Below the pieces are notes generated by a model. That model searched no databases and was not told the DNA's origin. It worked only from the letters and a program-made list of their open reading frames with translations. Below are positions 45,757 to 54,291 of a stretch of DNA of 64,000 nucleotides, one piece after another. Each line of letters opens with the position of its first letter. Position 1 is the stretch's first letter. This DNA is from Wenzhouxiangella limi (GTDB lineage Bacteria; Pseudomonadota; Gammaproteobacteria; Xanthomonadales; Wenzhouxiangellaceae). Both the position numbers and the translations under genes were made by a program. Location: assembly GCF_010499265.1 (NCBI RefSeq), contig NZ_JAAGSC010000031.1:372001-436000 (forward strand), in the 5' to 3' direction.

Positions 45757-47672
45757 TGCGATTCGCCGAGGTAGCTTTCCAGCAGCCGACCGGCGACTGC
45801 CACCAGGTCGTGCTCGGTCACCAAACCGATCAGCTTGCCCTCGGGGTCCACGACCGGAAGGCAACTCAGGCGCTTTTCGCGCATCATGCGAATGGCCTGC
45901 ACGGTGGTGGTTTCCGGGCTGATCGACAGCGGCTCGGCGTGCATGATGTCGCGCACCGTGACCGGCTCGGGACCGCGTGCGCCGCGTGCGACCAGACGAA
46001 GCAACTGGCGCTGGGAGATGAGGCCCAGCAGCTGACCGGAATCATCCTCGACCGGCACGTGGCGGACGTAACGCCACTCCATCAGGCTGGCGGCAAAGTC
46101 GACGATATCGTCCGGCCGAACCGTGAACAGATCGGTCGCCATGAACTGTCCGACCGTGCGATAGCTGTCGCGCCAGTCCTGGTCGTGGCAGAACCTGGCC
46201 AACGTCCACTCCGCGATCGGCCTGCCCAGTTCCTGTTGTTCGATCATGCTCCCGGTCAGCGCTCGCAAGCATTCATGCGGGCTGGCCGAGCCGCGCATCT
46301 GCTCCAGCGATTCCAGCTGCCATCGCGAGCCGGTTCGGCGGCGTTCGACCCGGGCCTGGATGACACCGAGATAGCGGTCGATGTCTTCAGCGTCGATCCC
46401 CGCCTCGCTCAGCCCTTCGCGCGCAGCCGGCAAAAGAACGTCGAGGATCAGCTCCTGGGCGGTCATCTGCGATTCGTCGAACCAGATTTGCTGCGCCCGA
46501 AGGCCCTCGCGTGCGGCGGCCATGAAGTTGGCCTTGACGTCGCCGAAATTGAAATGATCCCGAATGTCGCCCACCGAGCGCGACAACTTGGCCATCATGC
46601 CGAAAAAGAAGGCGGAATTGGCGACCTCATCGAGAACGGTCGGCCCGGACGGGATGACCCGGTTCTCGATCCGCAAGTGCGGCTTGCCGTTGGCGGAGAT
46701 GCCGTAAACGGCCCGGTTCCAGCGATACACGGTGCCGTTATGAAGGCGCAGGGCGTTCAACTTCGGAGCCTCGCCACGGGCCACCATCCCGATCGGATCG
46801 TCCTCGAATTCCGTGGTCAGAATCACCCGGAATCGGGCAATATCTTCCTTGAAGATCTCGATCACCGACTCCTCCACCCACTGATCGCCAAAATGCACCC
46901 TGGGCTTGTGACCACGCGCCGCGTGGGCCTGGGAGCGAGCGTCGATGGAGTGCTCGAACACGGCGATCCGGCTTTCGTGCCACAGGCGCTTGCCGAGCAG
47001 AATCGGTGAATTGACGCAAGCCGCCAGCAGCGGACCGGTCACGACCTGGGCGATGTTGTAGAGACGGGCGAACTCGTCGGCATCCACCTGGAAATGCACC
47101 TGGAAGCTGGTATTGCAGGCTTCGAGCATCAGGTTGTCGTGATTGAGATTGAGCTGATCGATGCCCTTGATGGAAATCTGGAAGTTGCTGCCGCGCAGCC
47201 TGAGCAGGGCCTCGTTGAGGGCAAAGTAGCGCGCCATGGGCACCATGGCGTTAAGGCTGAGATGATCCTTTGTCAGCGTGGGCAAGATCCCGACCAGCGC
47301 CACCCGACTACCGACTTTCGCCGCAGCCTCCCGGGCCAGCTCGACCACCTCTTCGGCTTCCTTTTCGAGCTTGCGCAGGCAGTCGCCGCCGAGATCCAGC
47401 GGCGACAGATTGGCCTCCAGATTGAACAGGCCCAGTTCGTGGGTGAAGCGCGGATCGTCGGTCTGGTCAAGCACCTGCATCGCCGACAGGGCCGGACGAT
47501 TGGCCTGATCGACCAGAAACATTTCCTGTTCGGCCCCGATCCGGCGCACGCCGTCTTCGAACATGCCGCGTGTGTGCATGTCCTCCAGCGCCCGGACTTC
47601 GTCCAGCAGGGCTTTCATGAACGCCCTGCGCAGACTTTCGTCGCCGGAGCCCTGTACATTCTGCTCGCCCAT
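45753..47672 (-). CDS. GCS2-family ATP-grasp-type ligase fused to a CBS pair
   Basis: 639 residues. Residues about 25-500 are a glutamate-cysteine-ligase-2-like domain: GAEQEMFLVDQANRPAL with its metal-binding Glu, ELGLFNLEANLSPLDLGGDC, SFQVHFQVDADEFARLYN and LRIENRVIPSGPTVLDEVAN. Residues about 506-633 hold two CBS domains (FMATDLFTVRPDDIVDFAAS, IMHAEPLSISPETTTVQAIR, LSCLPVVDPEGKLIGLVTE). CBS pairs usually bind adenine nucleotides and tune the partner domain. The ligase substrate is unknown: glutathione synthesis is possible but unproven. The start at 47672 follows a GGCGG; fadD is divergent. Confidence 0.82.
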   Translation of the reverse strand: MGEQNVQGSGDESLRRAFMKALLDEVRALEDMHTRGMFEDGVRRIGAEQEMFLVDQANRPALSAMQVLDQTDDPRFTHELGLFNLEANLSPLDLGGDCLRKLEKEAEEVVELAREAAAKVGSRVALVGILPTLTKDHLSLNAMVPMARYFALNEALLRLRGSNFQISIKGIDQLNLNHDNLMLEACNTSFQVHFQVDADEFARLYNIAQVVTGPLLAACVNSPILLGKRLWHESRIAVFEHSIDARSQAHAARGHKPRVHFGDQWVEESVIEIFKEDIARFRVILTTEFEDDPIGMVARGEAPKLNALRLHNGTVYRWNRAVYGISANGKPHLRIENRVIPSGPTVLDEVANSAFFFGMMAKLSRSVGDIRDHFNFGDVKANFMAAAREGLRAQQIWFDESQMTAQELILDVLLPAAREGLSEAGIDAEDIDRYLGVIQARVERRRTGSRWQLESLEQMRGSASPHECLRALTGSMIEQQELGRPIAEWTLARFCHDQDWRDSYRTVGQFMATDLFTVRPDDIVDFAASLMEWRYVRHVPVEDDSGQLLGLISQRQLLRLVARGARGPEPVTVRDIMHAEPLSISPETTTVQAIRMMREKRLSCLPVVDPEGKLIGLVTEHDLVAVAGRLLESYLGESH

Positions 47673-47819
47673 GTCACCGCCCGGATCGAAACCACCGCGA
47701 TGATATACCCGGTTTCGCCAGGGGGCAAACCGGCCGTCTCTGCGACGGTCACTTGTCTGCAGCTTCCGGGTATGCCAAGCTTGAGTTTTTGACCAACAAA
47801 ACAATCAGGGGTAGTACCA

Positions 47820-49505
47820 ATGACTGACAAACCATGGCTGTCGGCGTATCCCGACGGCGTGCCGGCCCAGATTGATCTGGCCGAGTTCTCGTCGATCGTC
47901 GACGTCATCGATTCCAGCTGCGAGAGGTTCCGCGACAGGGTTGCCTACGTCAACTTCGGCAAGGAACTGACCTACGCGCAGGTCGACGAATACAGTCGCG
48001 CCTTCGGCGCGCGCATGCAGGCTCTGGGCTTAAAGCCGGGCGACCGAATCGCCATCATGATGCCCAACGTGCTGCAGTACCCGATCGCGGTATTCGGCGC
48101 CCTTCGGGCCGGTCTGGTGGTGGTCAATACCAACCCGCTCTACACCGCTCGCGAGCTCAAGCACCAGCTCAAGGACTCCGGTGCCAAAGCGATCGTGATC
48201 ATGGAAAACTTCGCCAACGTGCTGGAAGCCGTGATCGACGATACCGATGTCGAGCACGTCATCATCACCTCCGTTGGCGAGATGATCGGCTTCCCCAAGG
48301 GCACGATCATGGATTTTGTCCTGCGTCGAGTCAAGAAGATGATCCCGGCGTACAACCTGCCCAACGCGACCCGGCTCAGCAAGGTACTGGCAGAGGGAAG
48401 TCGCGAAACCCTCAGTCCGGTCAAGCTGACCCACGACGATCTTGCCTTCCTGCAGTACACCGGCGGCACCACGGGGGTCTCCAAGGGCGCCATGCTGACC
48501 CACGGCAACATGGTGGCCAACATGCAGCAGTCCTCGGCCTGGCTGGGCAACGATATCGAAATGGGCCAGGAGATCATCATCACCGCCCTGCCCCTCTATC
48601 ACATCTTCGCCTTGACCGCGAACTGCTTTGTGTTCCTGAAATTCGGCGGGCGCAATGTATTCATCACCAATCCCCGCGATATGGCCGGCTTCGTCAAGGA
48701 ACTGGGCAAGGAGAAATTCACCGCGATCACCGGCGTCAATACCCTGTTTAACGGCCTGCTCCATGCACCGGGCTTTTCCGATCTGGATTTCTCTCACCTG
48801 AAACTGACCCTGGGGGGCGGCATGGCCGTGCAGCGCGCGGTCGCCGAGAAGTGGAAGCAGACGACCGGGGTGACGCTGGTCGAAGCCTACGGATTGACCG
48901 AAACCTCGCCGGCTGCCTGCATCAACCCCATGGACCTGGAGGACTATAACGGGGCCATCGGCCTGCCGATTTCCTCGACCGAGTGCCGGGTCATCGACAC
49001 CGAAGGCAACCCTGTCGGCGTCAACGAGACCGGCGAGCTGTGCGTCAAGGGCCCGCAAGTCATGAAGGGCTACTGGAATCGACCCGACGAGACCGCCAAG
49101 GTCCTCGACGATGAAGGCTGGCTCAAGACCGGGGATATGGCGCGGATGGACGAGAACGGCTATTTCTATATCGTCGATCGCAAGAAGGACATGATCCTGG
49201 TGTCGGGCTTCAACGTCTATCCCAATGAAGTCGAGGACATCGTCGCCACCCACCCCAAGGTCCTCGAGGTGGGTGCGATCGGCGCACCCGACGAAAAATC
49301 CGGCGAGGTCGTGAAGGTGGTGGTGGTGCGCAAGGACGACAGCCTCAGCGTCAAGGAACTGCGAGACTACTGCCGCAACGAACTGACCGGTTACAAGGTG
49401 CCCAAGTACGTCGAGTTCGTCGATGAGCTGCCCAAGACCAACGTCGGCAAGATTCTCAGGCGGGAACTGCGCGACCAGTACGGGACACCGCAAAGCTCCG
49501 ATTAA
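47820..49505 (+). CDS. fadD: Long-chain fatty-acid-CoA ligase FadD
   Basis: 561 residues, full length. AMP-forming activation of fatty acids for beta-oxidation or lipid use. Motifs: the AMP P-loop LQYTGGTTGVSKGAMLTH, YGLTETSPAACINPMD, and the C-terminal KTGDMARMDENGYFYIVDRK with the hinge and LPKTNVGKILRRELRD. It is divergent from the GCS2-CBS gene and convergent with dinB; the two stop codons share the palindrome TTAA (49502-49505). Confidence 0.96.
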   Translation: MTDKPWLSAYPDGVPAQIDLAEFSSIVDVIDSSCERFRDRVAYVNFGKELTYAQVDEYSRAFGARMQALGLKPGDRIAIMMPNVLQYPIAVFGALRAGLVVVNTNPLYTARELKHQLKDSGAKAIVIMENFANVLEAVIDDTDVEHVIITSVGEMIGFPKGTIMDFVLRRVKKMIPAYNLPNATRLSKVLAEGSRETLSPVKLTHDDLAFLQYTGGTTGVSKGAMLTHGNMVANMQQSSAWLGNDIEMGQEIIITALPLYHIFALTANCFVFLKFGGRNVFITNPRDMAGFVKELGKEKFTAITGVNTLFNGLLHAPGFSDLDFSHLKLTLGGGMAVQRAVAEKWKQTTGVTLVEAYGLTETSPAACINPMDLEDYNGAIGLPISSTECRVIDTEGNPVGVNETGELCVKGPQVMKGYWNRPDETAKVLDDEGWLKTGDMARMDENGYFYIVDRKKDMILVSGFNVYPNEVEDIVATHPKVLEVGAIGAPDEKSGEVVKVVVVRKDDSLSVKELRDYCRNELTGYKVPKYVEFVDELPKTNVGKILRRELRDQYGTPQSSD

Positions 49506-50563
49506 CCATCCGGTTTCGGGTCGGTCTCGGGGCTGGCGTTCAGCCCCGAGACGCCGACGCCGATCAGGCGAACGGCAAAGGCCCGACGCCAGCCGCTCCA
49601 GTCCTGCAGCAGTTGCCACGCGGTGCCGGCGATCACTTCTGCTGAACGGGTGTGGGCCGGCAGCGACTGACTGCGGGTGATTGTTGAAAAACCGCTGGAA
49701 CGCAACTTGAGCGTGACCGTTCGTGCCTGCAGCTGCCGGGCGACCAGCCGAGCGGCCACCCTGGCGGACTGATCGTCAATCAGCGCCCGAAGCGCGGGCA
49801 GGTCGTGGATATCTTCGCTAAAGGTTTTTTCCTGGCTGATGGAACGCCGGATGCGGTCGGGCTTGACCGGCCTGTCGTCGCGGCCGAAAGCGCGCTCGAG
49901 CAGCACCAGCCCTTGGGCACCGAACAGCCGAACCAGCAGATCCGGCGCCGTGCACCGCAGCTGTCCCACGGTCAACACGCCCGCGTCGTTGAGTCGCTCC
50001 TCGCTCCTGCTTCCAACGCCGGGCAGGCGGCGAACCGGCAGTGGATCAAGAAACGCCTGGACCCGCCCGGAATCGATGAGCACGAAACCGTCGGGCTTGT
50101 CGTCGTCCGAGGCAAGCTTGGCCAGCAGTTTGTTAGAGGCCATGCCGACCGAGGCGGTCAGACCGGTTTCGCTGGCGATTTCGCGTTTCAGCCGCCGGCC
50201 GATCTCGACCATGTCCTCGACACGGTCAGCGAGCTCGCTGACGTCCAGGTAGGCCTCGTCCAGACTCAGCCCCTCGACCTTGTCGGTGACCGCATGGAAA
50301 ATGGCAAAAATCCGGCTCGAGACTTCGCGATAGCGCTCGAAACGGGCGGGCAGAAACACCCCGTGCGGGCACAGCTTGCGGGCGCGGGCAGCCGGCATGG
50401 CCGAGCGTACCCCGTACTGTCGGGCCTCGTAGCTTGCCGCCGCAACCACGCCGCGCGCAGATCGGCCCCCGACCATGACCGGGCGGGCACGCAGAGCGGG
50501 ATTGTCACGCTGTTCAACGCTGGCATAAAAGGCGTCCATGTCGACATGGATCACCCGGCGCAT
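49502..50563 (-). CDS. dinB: DNA polymerase IV
   Basis: 353 residues. Y-family lesion-bypass polymerase. Active-site acids lie in HVDMDAFYASVEQRD (Asp8, Asp10) and LSLDEAYLDVSEL. The finger region has VAAASYEARQYGVRSAMP, then SVGMASNKLLAKLASDDDKP and the helix-hairpin-helix LPGVGSRSEERLNDAGV. The C-terminus lacks an evident beta-clamp box of canonical form. Start MRRVIHVDMD at 50563 is fixed by the family. It occupies the place where tatD often follows pilZ in related genomes. Confidence 0.95.
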   Translation of the reverse strand: MRRVIHVDMDAFYASVEQRDNPALRARPVMVGGRSARGVVAAASYEARQYGVRSAMPAARARKLCPHGVFLPARFERYREVSSRIFAIFHAVTDKVEGLSLDEAYLDVSELADRVEDMVEIGRRLKREIASETGLTASVGMASNKLLAKLASDDDKPDGFVLIDSGRVQAFLDPLPVRRLPGVGSRSEERLNDAGVLTVGQLRCTAPDLLVRLFGAQGLVLLERAFGRDDRPVKPDRIRRSISQEKTFSEDIHDLPALRALIDDQSARVAARLVARQLQARTVTLKLRSSGFSTITRSQSLPAHTRSAEVIAGTAWQLLQDWSGWRRAFAVRLIGVGVSGLNASPETDPKPDG

Positions 50564-50576
50564 GGCGGCACTGCTT

Positions 50577-50915
50577 TCAGATGGTGCGAGTGGGTTTGTC
50601 GCTGTCGAGCATACCGGCCAGTTGCGAGACGATCGCCGTTTGGGCCTTTTTTGCCTCCTGACCGTCGCCGAAGTGAATGCCCACGCCGCTGTTGATACCG
50701 CGCTGGCTGCCGGGAGGCGTGATCCAGGCCACCTTGCCGGGAATCGCCATTCTTTCCTCACCCATGAGGCTGAGCAGGATCAGGACGTCATCGCCGAGCC
50801 GGAAACTCTTGCGCGTGGGCACAAACAGGCCGCCGTTGATGAGAAACGGCATGTAGGCCGCGTAAAGCTCTTGCTTGTTCTCGATGTTGTAAGACAAGAT
50901 CCCTTTTTGCGCCAT
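50577..50915 (-). CDS. pilZ: Type IV pilus protein PilZ
   Basis: 112 residues, the length of Pseudomonas PilZ. It shows GILSYNIENKQELYAAYMPF, the turn GGLFVPTRKSFRLGDDVLIL and KVAWITPPGSQRGINSGVGI. The c-di-GMP-binding RxxxR of classic PilZ domains is missing, as in true PilZ of pseudomonads and xanthomonads, which work through PilB/FimX contacts instead. The order holB-pilZ is conserved there. It implies type IV pili encoded elsewhere. Confidence 0.92.
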   Translation of the reverse strand: MAQKGILSYNIENKQELYAAYMPFLINGGLFVPTRKSFRLGDDVLILLSLMGEERMAIPGKVAWITPPGSQRGINSGVGIHFGDGQEAKKAQTAIVSQLAGMLDSDKPTRTI

Positions 50916-50919
50916 GGTT

Positions 50920-51864
50920 TCAACTCTGCCGACCGAACTGTGCGCCCCATTCTAGCAGCCATTTTCCCAGCAGCAGGTCGGCCCGCACCGGCGTCCCGGC
51001 CATCGCCCTGCCCTCCAGGGCCTGTTGCCATAAGCGGGCCAGCGCGATGGGGTCGGGCGCCAGGACATCGCGCTCTTCGGGCGCCAGCGCTGAATCCATG
51101 AAGTCGCGTACCCAGTGTGCCAGCCAGTGCCAGGCTTCGGCGGGACGAGTGGACCAGGCAGCGAGTACCGCGGGCGACGGGGGCTGACGGCAGACGGCGT
51201 CCAGCATGGTCTGACGAATTTCGCGCCCGAAGGCCAGTCCGTCGCCCTCCAGCAGTTCCAGTGCCCGGAGCGGCGCACCGCCACTGGCCTGAAGCGCCAG
51301 GTCGATGTCGGGCTCGCCCACCTCCGGCGCCTGCGCCCTGAGCCATGTTCGAGCCGCCTGCCCGTCCGGCGGATGAACGATGATCTTCTGACAGCGGCTG
51401 AGCACCGTCGCCGGCAGCGCGTCGGGATCATCGCTGACCAGTATCAGCCAGGCGCGCGACGACGGCTCTTCAAGCGTCTTGAGCAGCGCGTTGCCGGCGT
51501 TGCGATTCATCCGGTCGGCTTCCTCGACCAGCCCGACACGCGTCGACCCGATGGACGGTGTCAGCTGCAGTCCCTGGGTGAGATCGCGGATAACGTCCAC
51601 GGGTAACTGGGTCTTGTCCTCCGGCACCGCGGCGATGAACAGGTCCGGGTGCGTGTCGCTTTCCAGAAGCCGGCACGATTGGCACTGGCCGCAGGGCTGC
51701 CCGGCGGCCGGCTGCAGGCAGAGAATACGCGCCGTCAGCCAGCGCGCCAGGCCCCGCTTGCCGAGACCCGCCGGGCCATGCACCATGGGCGCGTGGCCGA
51801 GCCGCTCGTGGGTCAGGCTATCGTCCAGCTGTCGCTGGTAACTTTTAAGCCAAGGCAGCGTCAC
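50920..51864 (-). CDS. holB: DNA polymerase III delta' subunit
   Basis: 314 residues. Part of the clamp loader. P-loop MVHGPAGLGKRGLARWLTAR, a zinc-finger cluster CLQPAAGQPCGQCQSCRLLE and the sensor-like RVGLVEEADRMNRNAGNALL followed by KTLEEPSSRAWLILVSDDPD are diagnostic. It overlaps tmk by four bases, so it belongs to the tmk-holB-pilZ part of the long minus-strand operon. Confidence 0.94.
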   Translation of the reverse strand: MTLPWLKSYQRQLDDSLTHERLGHAPMVHGPAGLGKRGLARWLTARILCLQPAAGQPCGQCQSCRLLESDTHPDLFIAAVPEDKTQLPVDVIRDLTQGLQLTPSIGSTRVGLVEEADRMNRNAGNALLKTLEEPSSRAWLILVSDDPDALPATVLSRCQKIIVHPPDGQAARTWLRAQAPEVGEPDIDLALQASGGAPLRALELLEGDGLAFGREIRQTMLDAVCRQPPSPAVLAAWSTRPAEAWHWLAHWVRDFMDSALAPEERDVLAPDPIALARLWQQALEGRAMAGTPVRADLLLGKWLLEWGAQFGRQS

Positions 51865-52487
51865 TGAAGCCGCGCCTCCAGGGCGCGAAAAATCGATGCA
51901 CGCACCGCCGGCAGGGATTGCGAGGCGTCGATGAGCACAATCCGTTCCGGCTCCATGCGCGCCCGGGCCAGGTAGGCTGCGCGCATCCGTTCCAGAAAAT
52001 CGGCCCGCGAACGCTCGAAACGGTCGGCCGGGCCACCGCGCTGTCGCACCCGCTCCAGCCCGACGGTGACCGGAACGTCCAGCAAAAGCGTCAAATCGGG
52101 TTCCAGATCCGGATGAACAATCGCTGCGAGTCGATCAACCATCTGGATCCCCAGTCGACGGCCACCGCCCTGGTAGGCCCGGCTGGCGTCGGTGAATCGA
52201 TCGCACAGCACGTCCTGACCGGCATTCAGGGCCGGTCGGATGATCTGCGCCAGATTCTCTGCGCGCGCTGCAAACATCAGCAGTAGTTCGGTCATCGGCT
52301 CAAGTTCGCCCGTGGCCGGATCCAGCAGTATCCGTCGGACTTCCTCCGCGGCAGCGGTGCCACCGGGCTCACGCGTTCTAACAACCTGACGGCCGTGTTG
52401 TTCGAGCCAGGCGCTGACCTGCTCGGCGGCCGTGGTCTTGCCGGCCCCCTCCCCGCCTTCAAGGGTAATGAAGCGGCCCGGCGTCAT
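51861..52487 (-). CDS. tmk: Thymidylate kinase
   Basis: 208 residues. dTMP to dTDP. P-loop FITLEGGEGAGKTTAAEQVS, DR(F) motif LCDRFTDASRAYQGGGRRLG (Tmk family hallmark) and the LID region near RVRQRGGPADRFERS. It overlaps both mltG and holB by four bases, giving tight translational coupling. Confidence 0.96.
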   Translation of the reverse strand: MTPGRFITLEGGEGAGKTTAAEQVSAWLEQHGRQVVRTREPGGTAAAEEVRRILLDPATGELEPMTELLLMFAARAENLAQIIRPALNAGQDVLCDRFTDASRAYQGGGRRLGIQMVDRLAAIVHPDLEPDLTLLLDVPVTVGLERVRQRGGPADRFERSRADFLERMRAAYLARARMEPERIVLIDASQSLPAVRASIFRALEARLQ

Positions 52488-53485
52488 GGCCGACCCCGAA
52501 TGTAGCGGTTGACGGCCGCGTTGTGCTGGTCCAGGGTGTCGGAGAATTGATGGGTGCCGTCGCCCCGGGAGACGAAATACAACGCCGTGCCCGCGGCCGG
52601 CCGGGCAGCGGCGCGCAGGCTGTCGCGACCCGGCAGCGCGATGGGCGTCGGCGGCAGGCCATGCCGGGTATAGGTATTCCAGGGATGATCGCTGCGCAGA
52701 TGCACTCGACGGAGGCGGCCGTCGAATTCCGGGCCGAGGCCGTACATCACCGTCGGATCGGTCTGCAGGCGCATGCCCAGGTTCAGGCGGCGGGCAAAAA
52801 CCCCGGCCACCCGCGCCCGCTCGGCCTCGGCCCCGGTTTCACGCTCGATAATGGACGCCAGGATCAGAAGCTCTTCCGGCGAAGCCAGCGGCACGTCCGC
52901 GTCGCGCCCGCTCCAGCTGGCTGACAACTCGGTCTTCATGGCCTCGTGGGCCCGTCGCAACAGCTCGATGTCGCTGCTGCCGCGGGTAAAAAAGTACGTC
53001 TCGGGCAGGAACCAGCCTTCCGCAAAACAATCCTCGCAACCCAGCCTGCTCATCAGCTCGTCGTCCGCCAGGTCGGCCGTGCGGGATCGCAGACGCGGAT
53101 CGCCCGCAAGCTCGCTTCGCAGCCGCTCCAGCGTCCAGCCCTCGACAATGGTCATCCGATGCTGCCGGGTCTGGCCTTGCCCGAGCTGATCGAGCAGGCT
53201 GCCCAGGTCCGTGCCGGGCGCGATTCGGTATTCCCCGGCTTTCAGGCTCGGGGCCCGCAGACGACCCAGCAGGCGCCATTCCCAGCCTGGTCCGGCCAGC
53301 CCCAGATGCTGCAGATCCCGCACCAGCCCGGCGTAGCTCGTACCCGACCCCAGCCAGAGATTCAACTCCCCGTCCGGGTTGATCGGCAAGGACTGGAACT
53401 GCTGCCACTGCCGCCATGCCTGCCCGCCCAGCAGTACCGCCGAAATCACCAGCATCAGCAGCAAAAGTGTCAGGATCACGCGCAT
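52484..53485 (-). CDS. mltG: Endolytic murein transglycosylase MltG
   Basis: 333 residues from the ATG at 53485; an upstream in-frame ATG at 53527 would overlap pabC by 52 bases, so the shorter form is preferred. One N-terminal membrane helix (MRVILTLLLLMLVISAVLL), then the LysM-like part with RIAPGTDLGSLLDQLGQGQ, and the YceG catalytic part with LASIIERETGAEAERARVAG (Glu) and GMRLQTDPTVMYGLGPEF. It cuts nascent glycan chains and sets their length. Confidence 0.95.
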   Translation of the reverse strand: MRVILTLLLLMLVISAVLLGGQAWRQWQQFQSLPINPDGELNLWLGSGTSYAGLVRDLQHLGLAGPGWEWRLLGRLRAPSLKAGEYRIAPGTDLGSLLDQLGQGQTRQHRMTIVEGWTLERLRSELAGDPRLRSRTADLADDELMSRLGCEDCFAEGWFLPETYFFTRGSSDIELLRRAHEAMKTELSASWSGRDADVPLASPEELLILASIIERETGAEAERARVAGVFARRLNLGMRLQTDPTVMYGLGPEFDGRLRRVHLRSDHPWNTYTRHGLPPTPIALPGRDSLRAAARPAAGTALYFVSRGDGTHQFSDTLDQHNAAVNRYIRGRP

Positions 53486-54291
53486 GGGAACAGTTCTTTC
53501 TGCCAGATCGACTGCAAGCGGCGACAAACAGGGCCAATCGGAAAAGGCTTGTCTTCCACCGAAATCACCGGGCGAATGCCGGCTACCGAGTTTATCACCA
53601 GCACTTCGCTCAGCGTCTCCAGCTGTTCGACGCCGACGCTGCCCACCGCCAGCCCGGCACCCGAATATTCGCGGAGCCAGGACAGCCCCACGCCCACCAC
53701 TTCAGCACGGGGCGGGGTCAACACCCCGGCCTCGGTCACCAGCACCAGGTTGCTGCTGACGGCTTCGCAGAGCTGGTGCTGATCGTCGAGCAGCACCGCC
53801 TCTTCGGCCCCGCGCTCGCGACATTCCCGCGCCACCATCGTCTGCAGCAGGCGATTGCCGTGCTTCAATCCTGACAGCGGCCACACCGGCCCCAAGCGAA
53901 AGCGGCTGATCACGACCGCAAGCCCATCCCGGCGCTGACCTTCGATCGTTGCCGGCCAGGGGCGTCGCTGCACGATTCGCCTCGTTCCCGGTGTTGTCGG
54001 CGGCCAGTACCCCTGCCCGCCGCTGCCGCCGGTCAGCGTGATCCGGATCACCGCCCGTCGTGCCTGTTCTGCTTTCAGCAAACGGCCGCATTCACGCCAT
54101 AAAAGCCCGCTGTCGGGCACCTCCAGACCGATGGCCTGGGCGCCGCGCGTCAATCGGGCCATATGCAAATCCCACAGCGGTGCCCGGCCGTCGCAAAAGG
54201 CCATCGTTTCGAACACGGTTTCACCGAACAGCAGCCCGCGATCGTCAGCCGGCACGTCGTGGGTCGGGCTGCCGTCGATCAGGGTATTCAT
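53476..54291 (-). CDS. pabC: Aminodeoxychorismate lyase
   Basis: 271 residues. PLP enzyme that releases p-aminobenzoate from 4-amino-4-deoxychorismate for folate. It opens MNTLIDGSPTHDVPADDRGL with the conserved GLLFGETVFET, has the PLP lysine in LSGLKHGNRLLQTMVARE, and then EAVLLDDQHQLCEAVSSNLV. ATG at 54291 overlaps the pabB stop in ATGA. Together pabB-pabC give PABA from chorismate. Confidence 0.94.
   Translation of the reverse strand: MNTLIDGSPTHDVPADDRGLLFGETVFETMAFCDGRAPLWDLHMARLTRGAQAIGLEVPDSGLLWRECGRLLKAEQARRAVIRITLTGGSGGQGYWPPTTPGTRRIVQRRPWPATIEGQRRDGLAVVISRFRLGPVWPLSGLKHGNRLLQTMVARECRERGAEEAVLLDDQHQLCEAVSSNLVLVTEAGVLTPPRAEVVGVGLSWLREYSGAGLAVGSVGVEQLETLSEVLVINSVAGIRPVISVEDKPFPIGPVCRRLQSIWQKELFPCA

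Noticed and set aside
45753-47672. Plain gshA annotation
   Set aside because: The GCS2 domain alone does not prove gamma-glutamylcysteine synthesis, and the CBS fusion makes another substrate or control likely.
48030-49619. 529-codon minus-strand frame opposite fadD
   Set aside because: Antisense shadow; fadD motifs are complete on the plus strand.
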